Shown piece after piece: positions 1 through 8,358 of a stretch of DNA of 25,396 nt. The stretch lies in the NCBI GenBank assembly GCA_019057975.1, contig JAHLWJ010000026.1, positions 1 to 25,396 of the forward strand. Direction: 5' to 3'. This DNA is from Promethearchaeota archaeon (lineage in GTDB: Archaea > Asgardarchaeota > Lokiarchaeia > Sigynarchaeales > SOKP01). Under the pieces are notes generated by a model, which saw only the letters and a list, made by a program, of their open reading frames with translations, ran no database searches and was not told the DNA's origin. A program made the translations under genes and the position numbers. Each line of letters starts with the position of its first letter. Within the stretch, counting starts at the first letter, position 1.

Positions 1-2
1 AA

Positions 3-506
3 ATGGCAACTATAGATTTTGAATTCAGAAACCAGATTCTTGGTAATGATATTGGCAATACATTAGCATATTGTTATCAATGTGCTACATGTAGCGGTGC
101 GTGTCCAGTAGCACAGGTTACTGAAGGTAGATATAACCCAAGGCGCTTAATTTTAGATGCTTTATTAGGACTTAAGGAGAAAATATTTGGGTCTGAAAAT
201 GCTTTTAGCATCTGGGGTTGTACGGTATGTGATACATGTGATGAAGTCTGCCCACAAAAAGTTGAGCTGACTGAGATTTTCACAATATTAAAAAATTTGA
301 GTGTAGAAAGAGGAGAAGCGCCAGCTTATTATACAGGTCAAGCTTCAACGGTTTTAGAACATGGAAAAGCAATCCCAATGCAACCTGCTATAGAAAGGAG
401 GCGTACACAGTTAGGTTTACCTGCAATAATGGCTCCTGATGTAAATGAAGTAAAAAAGCTCTTGGAAGCGACTAAGTTACCCGAGAAACTTCCGAAAACG
501 GAATAA
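3..506 (+). CDS. hdrC: Heterodisulfide reductase subunit C-like 4Fe-4S protein
   Basis: A 167-residue soluble protein with two classic CxxCxxCxxxCP ferredoxin motifs, at C24-C27-C30-C34 and C73-C76-C79-C83. Each is expected to ligate a [4Fe-4S] cluster. The size, motif spacing and lack of membrane segments fit HdrC, the electron-relay subunit of HdrABC. That complex reduces disulfides, or in non-methanogens runs flavin-based electron bifurcation, in the cytoplasm. The ATG lies only 2 bases inside the window, so any hdrA/hdrB partners upstream are out of view. A T-rich tract follows the stop. Related iron-sulfur subunits, such as those of fumarate reductase/glycolate oxidase-like complexes, share the motif, so the family call is stronger than the exact complex. 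Confidence 0.85.
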   Translation: MATIDFEFRNQILGNDIGNTLAYCYQCATCSGACPVAQVTEGRYNPRRLILDALLGLKEKIFGSENAFSIWGCTVCDTCDEVCPQKVELTEIFTILKNLSVERGEAPAYYTGQASTVLEHGKAIPMQPAIERRRTQLGLPAIMAPDVNEVKKLLEATKLPEKLPKTE

Positions 507-519
507 GCTTATCTATTCT

Positions 520-540
520 CTTTTTGATTTTATTTTTTTA
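520..540 (+). terminator. T-rich archaeal-type terminator after hdrC
   Basis: A pyrimidine-rich stretch (TCTTTTTG then TTTTATTTTTTTA) begins about 14 bases after the hdrC stop. Oligo-U tracts without a hairpin are the usual intrinsic termination signal in archaea. The rest of 541-636 is AT-rich leader and promoter for the next gene, with TATA-like stretches near 582-590 and 603-616 that I cannot rank. Confidence 0.45.
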
Positions 541-623
541 TATAATTCGTTAGAATTTTATAGTCTCTAAACCTTAATTGAATTATAGCCAAAAATTACA
601 ATATTTAAATTTAAATATGATTT

Positions 624-628
624 GAGGT
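624..628 (+). promoter_or_regulatory. Shine-Dalgarno site of tpiA
   Basis: GAGGT lies 8 nt before a TTG codon at 637. It decides the start: the TTG gives a protein beginning just ahead of the conserved beta-strand 1 and NWKMN loop, exactly where triosephosphate isomerases begin. Confidence 0.7.
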
Positions 629-636
629 AAAAGAAA

Positions 637-1407
637 TTGAGGATACCAATAGTTGGGGGAAATTGGAAAATGAATAGAGGTACCCCGGAACAATCTAAAG
701 AAATGCTCAAGGAGCTAATTCCTTTAATAAATCACATATTCAATGTCGAAATTGTGATAGCACCACCATTTACTAGTTTAATAGGTACCTATGAAATTTT
801 AAAAGGTACTAACATAAAATTAGGCGCTCAAAACATGTATTTTGAAGAAAAAGGTGCATTTACAGGTGAAATATCACCAAATTTTTTAAAAGAAATAGGT
901 GTTGAATATGTTATTCTTGGTCATAGTGAAAGAAGAAACCTATTCAATGAATCAGATGATTTGATTAATAAAAAATTAAAAAAAGCTTTGAATATCGGTT
1001 TAAAAACTATTGTTTGTATTGGTGAGCACCTAGAAGAGAGAGAAGCGGGCAAAACTAAGGAGATAATTAAATATCAGTTGGATAGAACTTTTAAGGATCT
1101 CAAAAAAGATCAGATAACTCAGACGGTTATTGCTTATGAACCAATTTGGGCGATAGGAACAGGAAAAACTGCTACTCCAGAACAAGCAGAAGAAATTCAT
1201 GTATTTATCCGTGGAATATTATCCCAAAAATTTGATCAAGAAACAGCTGATTTAATAAGAATCCAATATGGTGGATCAATTAAACCCGATAATGCTGAAG
1301 ACTTATTTGGGAAGAAGAATATTGATGGTGGTTTGGTTGGGGGTGCTTCTCTTCAAGCAAATTCATTAGCTCATATAATAAAAGCCGCTGAAAAGACATT
1401 TAATTAG
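637..1407 (+). CDS. tpiA: Triosephosphate isomerase, bacterial/eukaryotic type
   Basis: Interconverts dihydroxyacetone phosphate and glyceraldehyde 3-phosphate in glycolysis/gluconeogenesis, in the cytosol. All catalytic landmarks are visible: N9 and K11 in GNWKMN, H96 in LGHSERR, E168 in AYEPIWAIGTGKTAT (the last part is the phosphate-gripping lid, about 171-179), YGGSIKPDN and VGGAS near the C-terminus. At 256 residues with the GAQNMYFEEKGAFTGEIS segment, it matches the long bacterial/eukaryotic form. Typical archaeal enzymes are about 220-230 residues, lack several helices and start with a different NFK-type loop. Translation starts at TTG, backed by GAGGT. It stands alone, between hdrC and a convergent gene. 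A lateral origin is my inference. Confidence 0.95.
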   Translation: MRIPIVGGNWKMNRGTPEQSKEMLKELIPLINHIFNVEIVIAPPFTSLIGTYEILKGTNIKLGAQNMYFEEKGAFTGEISPNFLKEIGVEYVILGHSERRNLFNESDDLINKKLKKALNIGLKTIVCIGEHLEEREAGKTKEIIKYQLDRTFKDLKKDQITQTVIAYEPIWAIGTGKTATPEQAEEIHVFIRGILSQKFDQETADLIRIQYGGSIKPDNAEDLFGKKNIDGGLVGGASLQANSLAHIIKAAEKTFN

Positions 1408-1411
1408 AGTA

Positions 1412-1431
1412 TTGTTTTTATTGCTTATTTT
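1412..1431 (+). terminator. T-rich terminator after tpiA
   Basis: TTGTTTTTATTGCTTATTTT begins 4-5 bases past the tpiA stop, in the 71-base gap before a convergent gene. A U-rich tract of this kind is a plausible archaeal terminator. Confidence 0.4.
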
Positions 1432-1478
1432 AAATGAAATTTCAATTTTGATTGATATAGAAATGATTTTTCACTCTT

Positions 1479-2348
1479 CTATCCAAGTATGCTGTTAAAT
1501 GCTACGGTTAATTTTTGAGGAAATTCTCCAAAATAACTTTGGGGATCAGCAAAGAGTAAAAAAAAATATGGTTCAAATAGAGTTTCTTCAACCGTTGTCC
1601 CAACTCCTGATTTTATAATACAGACTTGAATTTGATCATCAGAAAAAAATGAAGTTCTATAGATCCATTCTAATGGAGCAATATCAGGTATGAATCCTAT
1701 ACGTCTTAAAATTTCATTTATATTTTTTAAAGAATATTTCTTTCCGTAAGCAACAATAGGTGAAAGATCAAAAGAGGTTATACATATACCCAATAAACCG
1801 TATTCTTTCATTTCACTTAAAAAATCATTTGCTGCGCGTTTAATTTCACTTTGATGATCTGAAACATTATTTCTTGCTTTTAAATCAGTTAAAATTTCAA
1901 TAATTTTGTTTTCTTCCTTTTCTAAAATTATATCAGCTGAGTCAAGTGGTGTTTTAGTATTTATAAAGTTATTATAGATTAATTTGATCTTTTCTTTTAC
2001 TGATTTATGTAATAGAAATGACTCTGTTTGAGTTGTAATTAATACATCTCCTTCAAATGGGCTTTGATCCTTACTTTTTTTAGGAATTTCAGTTGATTTT
2101 TTAGCTATAAATTCTAACCTCTCAATTTTTTTATCTATATTTCGAGCAAATTCGAATAATGCTGATATTAAACCCGCGGTAAGATCGAATTTTGATTCAG
2201 GATCTAATTGATCGTGAACGGTAGATTTATCTTTCGAAAAATCAAAAAATCTAAGAAAAATTTTTACACCTTCAGGTATGGGTTTAATTATTGTATTATA
2301 ATATGGGAAACCTGTAGTCGAGATGATACTAAGTTCATATATTGTCAT
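1479..2348 (-). CDS. Uncharacterised protein, possibly longin/roadblock-like
   Basis: A 289-residue soluble protein that I do not recognise with certainty. The first 80 residues (YELSIISTTGFPYYN..., then a hydrophobic helix with LTAGLISALFEFARNI) have the strand-turn-strand ... helix pattern of longin/roadblock-type small-GTPase regulators, which are expanded in Asgard archaea. A central charged region (about 85-200, Lys/Glu-rich, probably helical) links to a C-terminal alpha/beta segment (about 205-289). There are no catalytic motifs, signal peptide or membrane segments. The ATG at 2348 has AAGGGG about 12 nt upstream. It lies downstream of leuS on the same strand with a 163-base gap, so it may have its own promoter. 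The longin assignment is an inference from pattern only. Confidence 0.6.
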   Translation of the reverse strand: MTIYELSIISTTGFPYYNTIIKPIPEGVKIFLRFFDFSKDKSTVHDQLDPESKFDLTAGLISALFEFARNIDKKIERLEFIAKKSTEIPKKSKDQSPFEGDVLITTQTESFLLHKSVKEKIKLIYNNFINTKTPLDSADIILEKEENKIIEILTDLKARNNVSDHQSEIKRAANDFLSEMKEYGLLGICITSFDLSPIVAYGKKYSLKNINEILRRIGFIPDIAPLEWIYRTSFFSDDQIQVCIIKSGVGTTVEETLFEPYFFLLFADPQSYFGEFPQKLTVAFNSILG

Positions 2349-2452
2349 ATGTATTAAGGCCCCTTGTAAATTTGCTTAGAATTTTTTAAACCCATTTTTT
2401 AATTAGATTTAATGTTTTCTGAATAAAAATAATTTTTTTAATCTTAAGTTAA

Positions 2453-2470
2453 TAAAATACAATAAAAAAT
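2453..2470 (-). terminator. U-tract terminator after leuS
   Basis: On the minus strand, past the leuS stop (2512), the gap to the next gene reads ATTTTTTATTGTATTTTAT. Two T-runs in this stretch suit archaeal termination. The remainder of the 163-base gap (2349-2511) is AT-rich with no other structure I can support. Confidence 0.35.
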
Positions 2471-2511
2471 AATAGGTTATAAGAGAAAATTGAAAATACT
2501 CATATAATTTG

Positions 2512-5301
2512 CTAGATAATAACAATAGCAGGTTTGCCTGGGAGAGATTGTGACGCTTTTTGTTCTTTTGAATCTCTTTCAAACATAATATTAACCGTAC
2601 AGTGATACTTCTTTTCAATAAGAGGTTTAATCTCATCAAAAAACTGATATTCATCTTCAGATGATGTGGTAAATTTAGGATATTTTCCTATATTCTTTAC
2701 AATCCTGCTCACAATTTTACCTATTTGTTTACCATACTTTTTATTATCATTATCTTGCATTAATTTCTTCATAATTTCTCCTTGATTCTTAGTTTCTTCT
2801 AATAATGACATTAATGATTTATAAAATTTCAATTTCCAATGATCGGCAATTATTAGTAAAATGGATTTTAATTCTTCTTTTTTCATTACTGTTTTTATAT
2901 TATTGATATCTTCTAGGATATTATTCATTAATTTCCATTTATAGTCTGATTCTTTATTTAATAGCTTATTGTTATAAGCCGGCCACGCAGCTAAACTCGC
3001 ATATCCCTGATTAGGTAGATCTTCCCAAATTTCCTCAGTCATATGAGGAGCTATTGGATGAAGCAATAAAACTAACGTTGTTCTACATTCTTCGAAAATT
3101 TCTTTATTTACACCCTCATTTTTATATTTACCAAATTCTGAAGTAAATTGTATTAAATTATTAACAGCATTTCTAATTGCGAGTTTGTTCATGTTTTCTG
3201 TGAATTCTTTAATAGTTTTATTCAAATAATACCGGATTAACGTATCCCTTATATTTAGGTTATCTCTTGTAATAGCTGGAGGTTCAGTTAACAAAATATA
3301 TGTATTTTTAATGAATCTATAAGCATAATCTACACCCTCTTCAGACCATTCTAATCCTGATGATGGACTTGCTCCGAATAATATAAAGAATCTTGCAGCG
3401 TCTGCTCCATACTTTTCAATAATTTCTCCGGGATCTACGGTATTTCCATAGCTCTTACTCATCTTTACGGACTTTTGAATAAGATCTGAGCTACCACATA
3501 TTTTACACTTCATTTGCTCCAAATCAGCTTCCATAAGGAAGGCATTACAGTTAGAACAATATGGATGGACTTTATTTATCATTCCTTGGGTTAATAAAGA
3601 TTGAAAAGGTTCATCAAATTTGTGAAGTCCTAAATCTCTAGTTACTTTTGTAAAAAATCTAGCATATATTAAGTGCATAATAGCATGCTCTATACCTCCT
3701 ATGTATTGATCGACATTACCCCAATAATTTACGATATTTTTTGTATAGGGGAGATCTGCTTCAACTGAAGGTGGATCACAAAAAGCGAAAAAATACCAAG
3801 AACTGTCAATAAAAGTGTCCATAGTATCAGTTTCACGTTTTGCATTTTTCCCACATTTAGGACACTTAGTATTGATAAAATTTTCACTTGTTTCTAATGG
3901 ATTACCTGTTTCGGCAAAACTAACATCTTTTGGTAAATACACAGGTAAATTCTTATATGGTACAGGAACCATACCACACTTATCACAATATACTACAGGA
4001 ATTGGGCAGCCCCAATAACGTTGACGTGAAATTCCCCAGTCTCTCAACTTATAATTTATTGTAGCAGATCCCATATCATTTTGATTTAATTTTTCGGTAA
4101 TCACATTAATAGCAGAGCGATTCTCCATACCATTAAATTCTTCCGAATTTATAAGAACTCCATCGCTCTCATAAGCTCTAGTCATCTTACTTGCATTTAA
4201 TTCGTAGTCATGTGGTTGAATTACTATTTTAATGGGTATATTATATTCTTTTGCAAATTCAAAGTCTCTTTGGTCATGTGCAGGGACCGCCATAACCGCG
4301 CCTGCTCCGTATTCATAAATAACGAAATTGCCGATATATATAGGTACTTCTTCATTGTTTATAGGATTAATGGCATTTTTTCCGATGAACATACCTTTTT
4401 TCTCTATTTCAATATCGGTTCTTTCAAATCTATCTTGATGCATTACCTCATCATTAAGTTTTTCGAATTTTTTCTCATATTCAGTTCCACTCACCCACTC
4501 ACGAACCCAAGGATGTTCTGGGGCGAAAACCATAAATGTTACTCCATAAAGTGTATCAGGTCTTGTCGTAAATATATCTGTAGTTCGATCTTCTCCGACA
4601 ATCGGGAATTTTATAATCGTGCCTTCTGACTTTCCAATCCAATTTCGTTGCATAATTTTTACTTTATTAGGCCAATCAACGACTTCTAGTCCTTGGAGTA
4701 GTTCTTCAGCATAATCTCGGATTTTTAGAAACCATTGTGATAAAAACTTCTGATCAACGATTGAGTTGCATCTCCAACATCTTCCTCCTTGCGCCTGTTC
4801 GTTAGCTAAAACTGTGGCACATTTTGGACACCAGTTAACGTAACTTTCTTGTCTATATGCTAAATTCTTCTCTAGCATCTTCAAGAAAAACCATTGATCC
4901 CATTTATAATAATTAGGATTATGGCTATATATTTCTCTTGTCCAATCATACGAGAGTCCGATCCTTTTTTGCTGATTTTTCATTGTTTCTATATTTTTGT
5001 TAGTCCACTCTTCTGGATTTACACCATGATCAATTGCCGCATTTTCTGCCGGCATTCCAAATGAATCATAACCCATGGGATAAAGAACATTTAAATCATT
5101 CATCCTATTAAACCTGGCATAGCAATCTCCAATAGTATAATTCCTAAGGTGACCCATATGGAGTTTACCAGAAGGATATGGATACATCTCTAATACATAA
5201 TATTTTTTCTTTTTCGGATTCACTTTGACTTCAAAAATTTTGTCTTTTTCCCACTTTTCTTGCCATTTCTTTTCTATTTTTTTTGGGTCATATTCAACCA
5301 T
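2512..5301 (-). CDS. leuS: Leucyl-tRNA synthetase, bacterial-type body with archaeal-like C-terminus
   Basis: Charges tRNA-Leu with leucine (class Ia synthetase, 929 residues). Visible in order: HMGH (48-51) in the bacterial context YPYPSGKLHMGHLRNYTIGD; a zinc-ribbon C158/C161...C175/C178; the CP1 editing domain with TTRPDT (245-250) and the AHDQRD motif (341-346); a second CxxC at 480/483; GISRQRYWG; DTMDTFIDSSWY; a third zinc-ribbon C582/C585...C599/C602; and KMSKS (613-617). All of these read as the bacterial family; archaeal/eukaryotic LeuRS carries a different signature. The C-terminal about 150 residues do not resemble the short bacterial tail. They end in KASQSLPGKPAIVII, like archaeal LeuRS tails. 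The gene is divergent from lipS2 across a 189-base gap. The ATG at 5301 has only a weak purine-rich leader. Confidence 0.95.
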   Translation of the reverse strand: MVEYDPKKIEKKWQEKWEKDKIFEVKVNPKKKKYYVLEMYPYPSGKLHMGHLRNYTIGDCYARFNRMNDLNVLYPMGYDSFGMPAENAAIDHGVNPEEWTNKNIETMKNQQKRIGLSYDWTREIYSHNPNYYKWDQWFFLKMLEKNLAYRQESYVNWCPKCATVLANEQAQGGRCWRCNSIVDQKFLSQWFLKIRDYAEELLQGLEVVDWPNKVKIMQRNWIGKSEGTIIKFPIVGEDRTTDIFTTRPDTLYGVTFMVFAPEHPWVREWVSGTEYEKKFEKLNDEVMHQDRFERTDIEIEKKGMFIGKNAINPINNEEVPIYIGNFVIYEYGAGAVMAVPAHDQRDFEFAKEYNIPIKIVIQPHDYELNASKMTRAYESDGVLINSEEFNGMENRSAINVITEKLNQNDMGSATINYKLRDWGISRQRYWGCPIPVVYCDKCGMVPVPYKNLPVYLPKDVSFAETGNPLETSENFINTKCPKCGKNAKRETDTMDTFIDSSWYFFAFCDPPSVEADLPYTKNIVNYWGNVDQYIGGIEHAIMHLIYARFFTKVTRDLGLHKFDEPFQSLLTQGMINKVHPYCSNCNAFLMEADLEQMKCKICGSSDLIQKSVKMSKSYGNTVDPGEIIEKYGADAARFFILFGASPSSGLEWSEEGVDYAYRFIKNTYILLTEPPAITRDNLNIRDTLIRYYLNKTIKEFTENMNKLAIRNAVNNLIQFTSEFGKYKNEGVNKEIFEECRTTLVLLLHPIAPHMTEEIWEDLPNQGYASLAAWPAYNNKLLNKESDYKWKLMNNILEDINNIKTVMKKEELKSILLIIADHWKLKFYKSLMSLLEETKNQGEIMKKLMQDNDNKKYGKQIGKIVSRIVKNIGKYPKFTTSSEDEYQFFDEIKPLIEKKYHCTVNIMFERDSKEQKASQSLPGKPAIVII

Positions 5302-5448
5302 AAAACAACAACACTTCTTCTAAAATTAGGGGATATACTTAATATTTAATAGTTTAATAATTGATTCAATAAATTTTTTATGTAGTTATTTATACTTGGA
5401 AAATCTTGATATTTCATAAAATAGGATTAATTATAACGAATAAGAAAA

Positions 5449-5456
5449 TTATAAAT
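5449..5456 (+). promoter_or_regulatory. TATA-box-like element before the lipoate/F420 operon
   Basis: TTATAAAT lies about 39 nt ahead of the lipS2 GTG. With archaeal spacing (transcription starting about 25 nt downstream) the mRNA would begin near 5478 and have a very short leader. That agrees with the absence of a clear Shine-Dalgarno motif. The 5302-5490 intergenic region also has to hold the divergent leuS promoter. Confidence 0.4.
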
Positions 5457-5490
5457 CGAAGCAATAAAACTTAATATTCCATTTTTACTA

Positions 5491-6501
5491 GTGAGAGTTG
5501 TGAATATTGAAAAAATAAGGATATCGATTGGAAGTGCTTCCGTTTTAGGTTTAGGTTCAATAATAAAATTCAAAGACCCCCCAACTACATGTTACATTAT
5601 GACTTATAAAGAGGGTTGTTGTACAGCGAATTGTGCCTTTTGCCCACAAGCACGTTCTTCACAAGGTTCGGAGGAAATGCTTTCTCGAGTTAATTGGCCA
5701 ACATTTTCTTTTAAAGATTTCTTAACGAAATTAAAATATTTACGTTCATCAAAAAAATTTAAAAGAATATGTATTCAAACTCTCAATTACCCCGAAAACT
5801 TTACAGATCTAATAAAAATCATAACTCAAATTAGAAATGATAATGATATTCCGATATCTGTTGCAATCCCTCCCGTATCAAAAGATAACTTAAAAGAATT
5901 AAAACTAATTGGTGTTCAAAGAGTAGGTATTGCATTAGATGGTATTACACCTGAGATTTTTGATAAAATCAAAGGTGATGGTGTAAATGGACCTTATAGA
6001 TGGGATGAACATTTTAATAAAATGAAAGAGGCATTGGAGATCTTCTCAGAAGGGTTTGTAAGTACTCACTTAATAATTGGATTAGGAGAAACGGAAAAAG
6101 ATGTAATAGAACGTATTGAAGAGTTACATAATTTAAAAATTCTAATATCACTTTTTGCTTTTACACCAATAAAGGGGACAAAGCTCGAATATGAAAATCA
6201 ACCATCTCTTCTAAGTTTTAGAAAATTACAACTGGGAAGATATCTTATAGTGACCAAAGGTAAAAAATTTAAAGAATTCACTTTTAATATTAAAGGAAAT
6301 CTTGTTAATATTAATATCAACACAACGGAATTAAAAAATATCATCAATGACACTGATTCTTTCTTAACTTCAGGATGTCCAGGATGTAATCGCCCTTATT
6401 ATACTTCAAAACCATCAGGTCCTATTTATAATTACCCGAGAGAGTTAAGTGAAAAAGAAAAGGAAGAAATCTATGATTTATTGTATAAAATAGTTAATTA
6501 A
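5491..6501 (+). CDS. lipS2: Radical SAM lipoyl synthase component, LipS2-like
   Basis: A 336-residue radical SAM protein. The SAM-cluster motif CX3CX2C is at C44-C48-C51 (CTANCAFCPQ). The N-terminus IRISIGSASVLGL and the C-terminal SGCPGCNRPYY (C296, C299), probably ligands of an auxiliary cluster, match the archaeal BioB-like proteins now known as LipS1/LipS2. Together these insert two sulfurs into protein-bound octanoyl groups to make lipoyl-proteins. It stands 2 bases ahead of a lipoate ligase-like gene, which is followed by the second radical SAM partner; this context strongly supports the role. The start is GTG (a second GTG is three codons later) with no strong Shine-Dalgarno site. Which partner carries number 1 or 2 is from memory and less certain than the pair assignment. 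Confidence 0.8.
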   Translation: MRVVNIEKIRISIGSASVLGLGSIIKFKDPPTTCYIMTYKEGCCTANCAFCPQARSSQGSEEMLSRVNWPTFSFKDFLTKLKYLRSSKKFKRICIQTLNYPENFTDLIKIITQIRNDNDIPISVAIPPVSKDNLKELKLIGVQRVGIALDGITPEIFDKIKGDGVNGPYRWDEHFNKMKEALEIFSEGFVSTHLIIGLGETEKDVIERIEELHNLKILISLFAFTPIKGTKLEYENQPSLLSFRKLQLGRYLIVTKGKKFKEFTFNIKGNLVNININTTELKNIINDTDSFLTSGCPGCNRPYYTSKPSGPIYNYPRELSEKEKEEIYDLLYKIVN

Positions 6502-6503
6502 AA

Positions 6504-7298
6504 ATGTGTAGAACAGATATGGATACATGGCGTTATATACCATTAGAAGTTAAAGATGGTTTTTGGAATATGGCTTTAGATGAAGCTCTATTACAAATGG
6601 CAATTGAAAAGAATTCACCCAACACATTAAGGTTTTATAAATGGAAACCATCAACTGCGAGTATAGGAAGAAATCAAAGTTTAGATAATGAAATAGATAC
6701 TATCTTCGCAGAGGAAAAAGGATTTAATATTGTCAGAAGGATAACTGGAGGGGGTGCTGTTTTTCACGATGAAGATAGAGAAATTACTTATTCAATTGTA
6801 TGCCCAATAAAATTTTTAGAGAATTTGGGTGCTAAAAAAGTGATAGAACAGTTTGAGATTATCACACAAGGAATTATTATGGGACTTACATTATATGGAT
6901 TAAAAACTGAAAAAGACATTATACATTGCCCTGCTATTTTATTAGAAGGAAAAAAATTTTCTGGGAATGCACAGGTAAGAAAGAAAGGTTACATTCTTCA
7001 ACATGGTACTATTTTATTAGACATCGATCCAGAATTGATGTATTCTGTGCTAAAAGCACCTGGGAATGTTGGGAAATCTCGGATGGTTAGATCTGTACGT
7101 GCTAAATGCATTGGGATTAAAAACCATTTACAAAACTTCAATGAAGAAGAGTTGATAAATTCATTAAAGCTTGGCTTTCAACAATCCTTAGGGATAGAAA
7201 TAGAAGAAAAAGCTTTTTCTGAAGAAGAAGTAAATCTAGCAGAGAGATTGATAAAGATAAAATACTCAAATTTAAAATGGTTGACTAAGTATGAGTAA
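6504..7298 (+). CDS. lplA: Lipoate-protein ligase A / octanoyltransferase family protein
   Basis: A 264-residue member of the biotin/lipoyl-attachment fold. It shows RRITGGGAVFHD (79-89), the lipoyl-binding lysine K151 in EGKKFSGNAQVRK, and LQHGTILLDID. It transfers lipoyl or octanoyl groups to the lysine of E2/GcvH-type domains. It is the catalytic domain only, like archaeal LplA, which pairs with a separate LplB accessory protein; none is seen here. A cysteine (C142, IIHCPAILLEGKK) lies shortly before the lysine loop, near but not at the spacing of the LipM octanoyltransferase nucleophile, so ligase and octanoyltransferase remain open. The start could be ATG 6504 or the in-frame ATG 6519 (MDTWRYIPLE), which looks more like the family start. 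The C-terminus overlaps lipS1 by 8 bases. Confidence 0.85.
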   Translation: MCRTDMDTWRYIPLEVKDGFWNMALDEALLQMAIEKNSPNTLRFYKWKPSTASIGRNQSLDNEIDTIFAEEKGFNIVRRITGGGAVFHDEDREITYSIVCPIKFLENLGAKKVIEQFEIITQGIIMGLTLYGLKTEKDIIHCPAILLEGKKFSGNAQVRKKGYILQHGTILLDIDPELMYSVLKAPGNVGKSRMVRSVRAKCIGIKNHLQNFNEEELINSLKLGFQQSLGIEIEEKAFSEEEVNLAERLIKIKYSNLKWLTKYE

Positions 7299-8352
7299 AA
7301 CTCAAGTATTATTAGAAAAAATACAATCTGGAAATGCGTCGTGGTCTGATTTTTCAGAGTTTTTAAATTTAGAATCAGAAGATTTAGAACCTTTTTTCAA
7401 ACTTGCTCAGAATATTACGAAAAGGAATTTTAGAAATGTTTTGAAAATATATAATCCTACCAATAAATTTCCTGCTATTAGCATAACAGGGAGTAATTGT
7501 GCACTAGAATGTGAACATTGTAATAAAAAATATTTGAAAGGAATGAAATCAATATTAGATAGTAAAGATTTAGAACTATTTTTAATAGAACTTTCTAAAA
7601 AAAATGGAGTTGGGGCATTAATTTCTGGTGGAAGTGACCTAGATGGCTCAGTGCCTTTACTTAGTTTTTTAGATACCATAAAAAAAGTGAAAAATGAAAC
7701 AAATTTAATTATTAATACCCATACAGGGCTATTGAAAGAAGAAACCGCAGCTAAACTCGCTGAAGCTAATGTGGATATTGTTTCTTTTGATATTAATATG
7801 GATGAAGAAGTTGTGAGGAACATTTATCATTTAGATATCGACTTAGACGAATTCAAAAAAGCGATTGATCTATTGAAAAGATATGATCTAAATATTGTGC
7901 CACATATCTGTGTTGGATTATGGTACGGAAAACTTAACAAAGAGCTAGAATCGATAAAATTTATTAAAGAAAATCTTCAAGATCCTTCTTTAATAGTGGT
8001 TATTGTTTTAACCCCTCCTAAGAGCTCTAAAATTAAATTTGAGACACCTCAACCAGAGGCTATAGCAAAAGTAATCTCTATGATTAGGTTTCTTTTTCCT
8101 AATACAGAAATTTCACTGGGTTGCATGAGACCTCGGGGTAGAATTAAAATAGAGGTTGAAAAAAAAGCATTGAAAGCTGGAATAACAAGGATCGAAATTC
8201 CTTCTAAAGATACTTTAAAATGGTTAAAAAGACAAAGTCCTGAAATTCAATTTAAATTTTATTCTGCTTGCTGTGCAATTCCAGAGAAATATGAGAAATT
8301 AGCAGAAAGTAAAAAATCTGATATTAAAAGATATTTAAACATAATAAACTGA
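7291..8352 (+). CDS. lipS1: Radical SAM lipoyl synthase component, LipS1-like
   Basis: A 353-residue radical SAM protein with CX3CX2C at C70-C74-C77 (CALECEHCNKKYLKGM). It has an SGGSDLDGSVP segment, a PHICVGLWYGK strand, LGCMRPRGR (C278) and a C-terminal SACCAIPEKY (C327/C328). The extra cysteines are suited to an auxiliary iron-sulfur cluster acting as sulfur donor. The CMRPRG and CC motifs and the adjacency to the LipS2-like and ligase genes identify the second half of the archaeal-type lipoyl synthase pair. Its ATG overlaps the end of lplA (ATGAGTAA), indicating translational coupling. The 60 residues before the core are helical and variable in this family. Confidence 0.8.
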   Translation: MSKTQVLLEKIQSGNASWSDFSEFLNLESEDLEPFFKLAQNITKRNFRNVLKIYNPTNKFPAISITGSNCALECEHCNKKYLKGMKSILDSKDLELFLIELSKKNGVGALISGGSDLDGSVPLLSFLDTIKKVKNETNLIINTHTGLLKEETAAKLAEANVDIVSFDINMDEEVVRNIYHLDIDLDEFKKAIDLLKRYDLNIVPHICVGLWYGKLNKELESIKFIKENLQDPSLIVVIVLTPPKSSKIKFETPQPEAIAKVISMIRFLFPNTEISLGCMRPRGRIKIEVEKKALKAGITRIEIPSKDTLKWLKRQSPEIQFKFYSACCAIPEKYEKLAESKKSDIKRYLNIIN

Positions 8353-8358
8353 ATTATT

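Noticed and set aside
2409..2654. 81-codon minus-strand frame overlapping the leuS 3' end
   Set aside because: It overlaps the conserved end of leuS in another frame and its Leu/Phe/Lys-rich sequence reflects AT-rich DNA.
4210..4629. 139-codon open frame on the plus strand opposite leuS
   Set aside because: It lies wholly inside the well-supported leuS frame, has a biased composition (Phe/Tyr/Cys-rich) from reading the antisense strand, and shows no motif or ribosome binding site.
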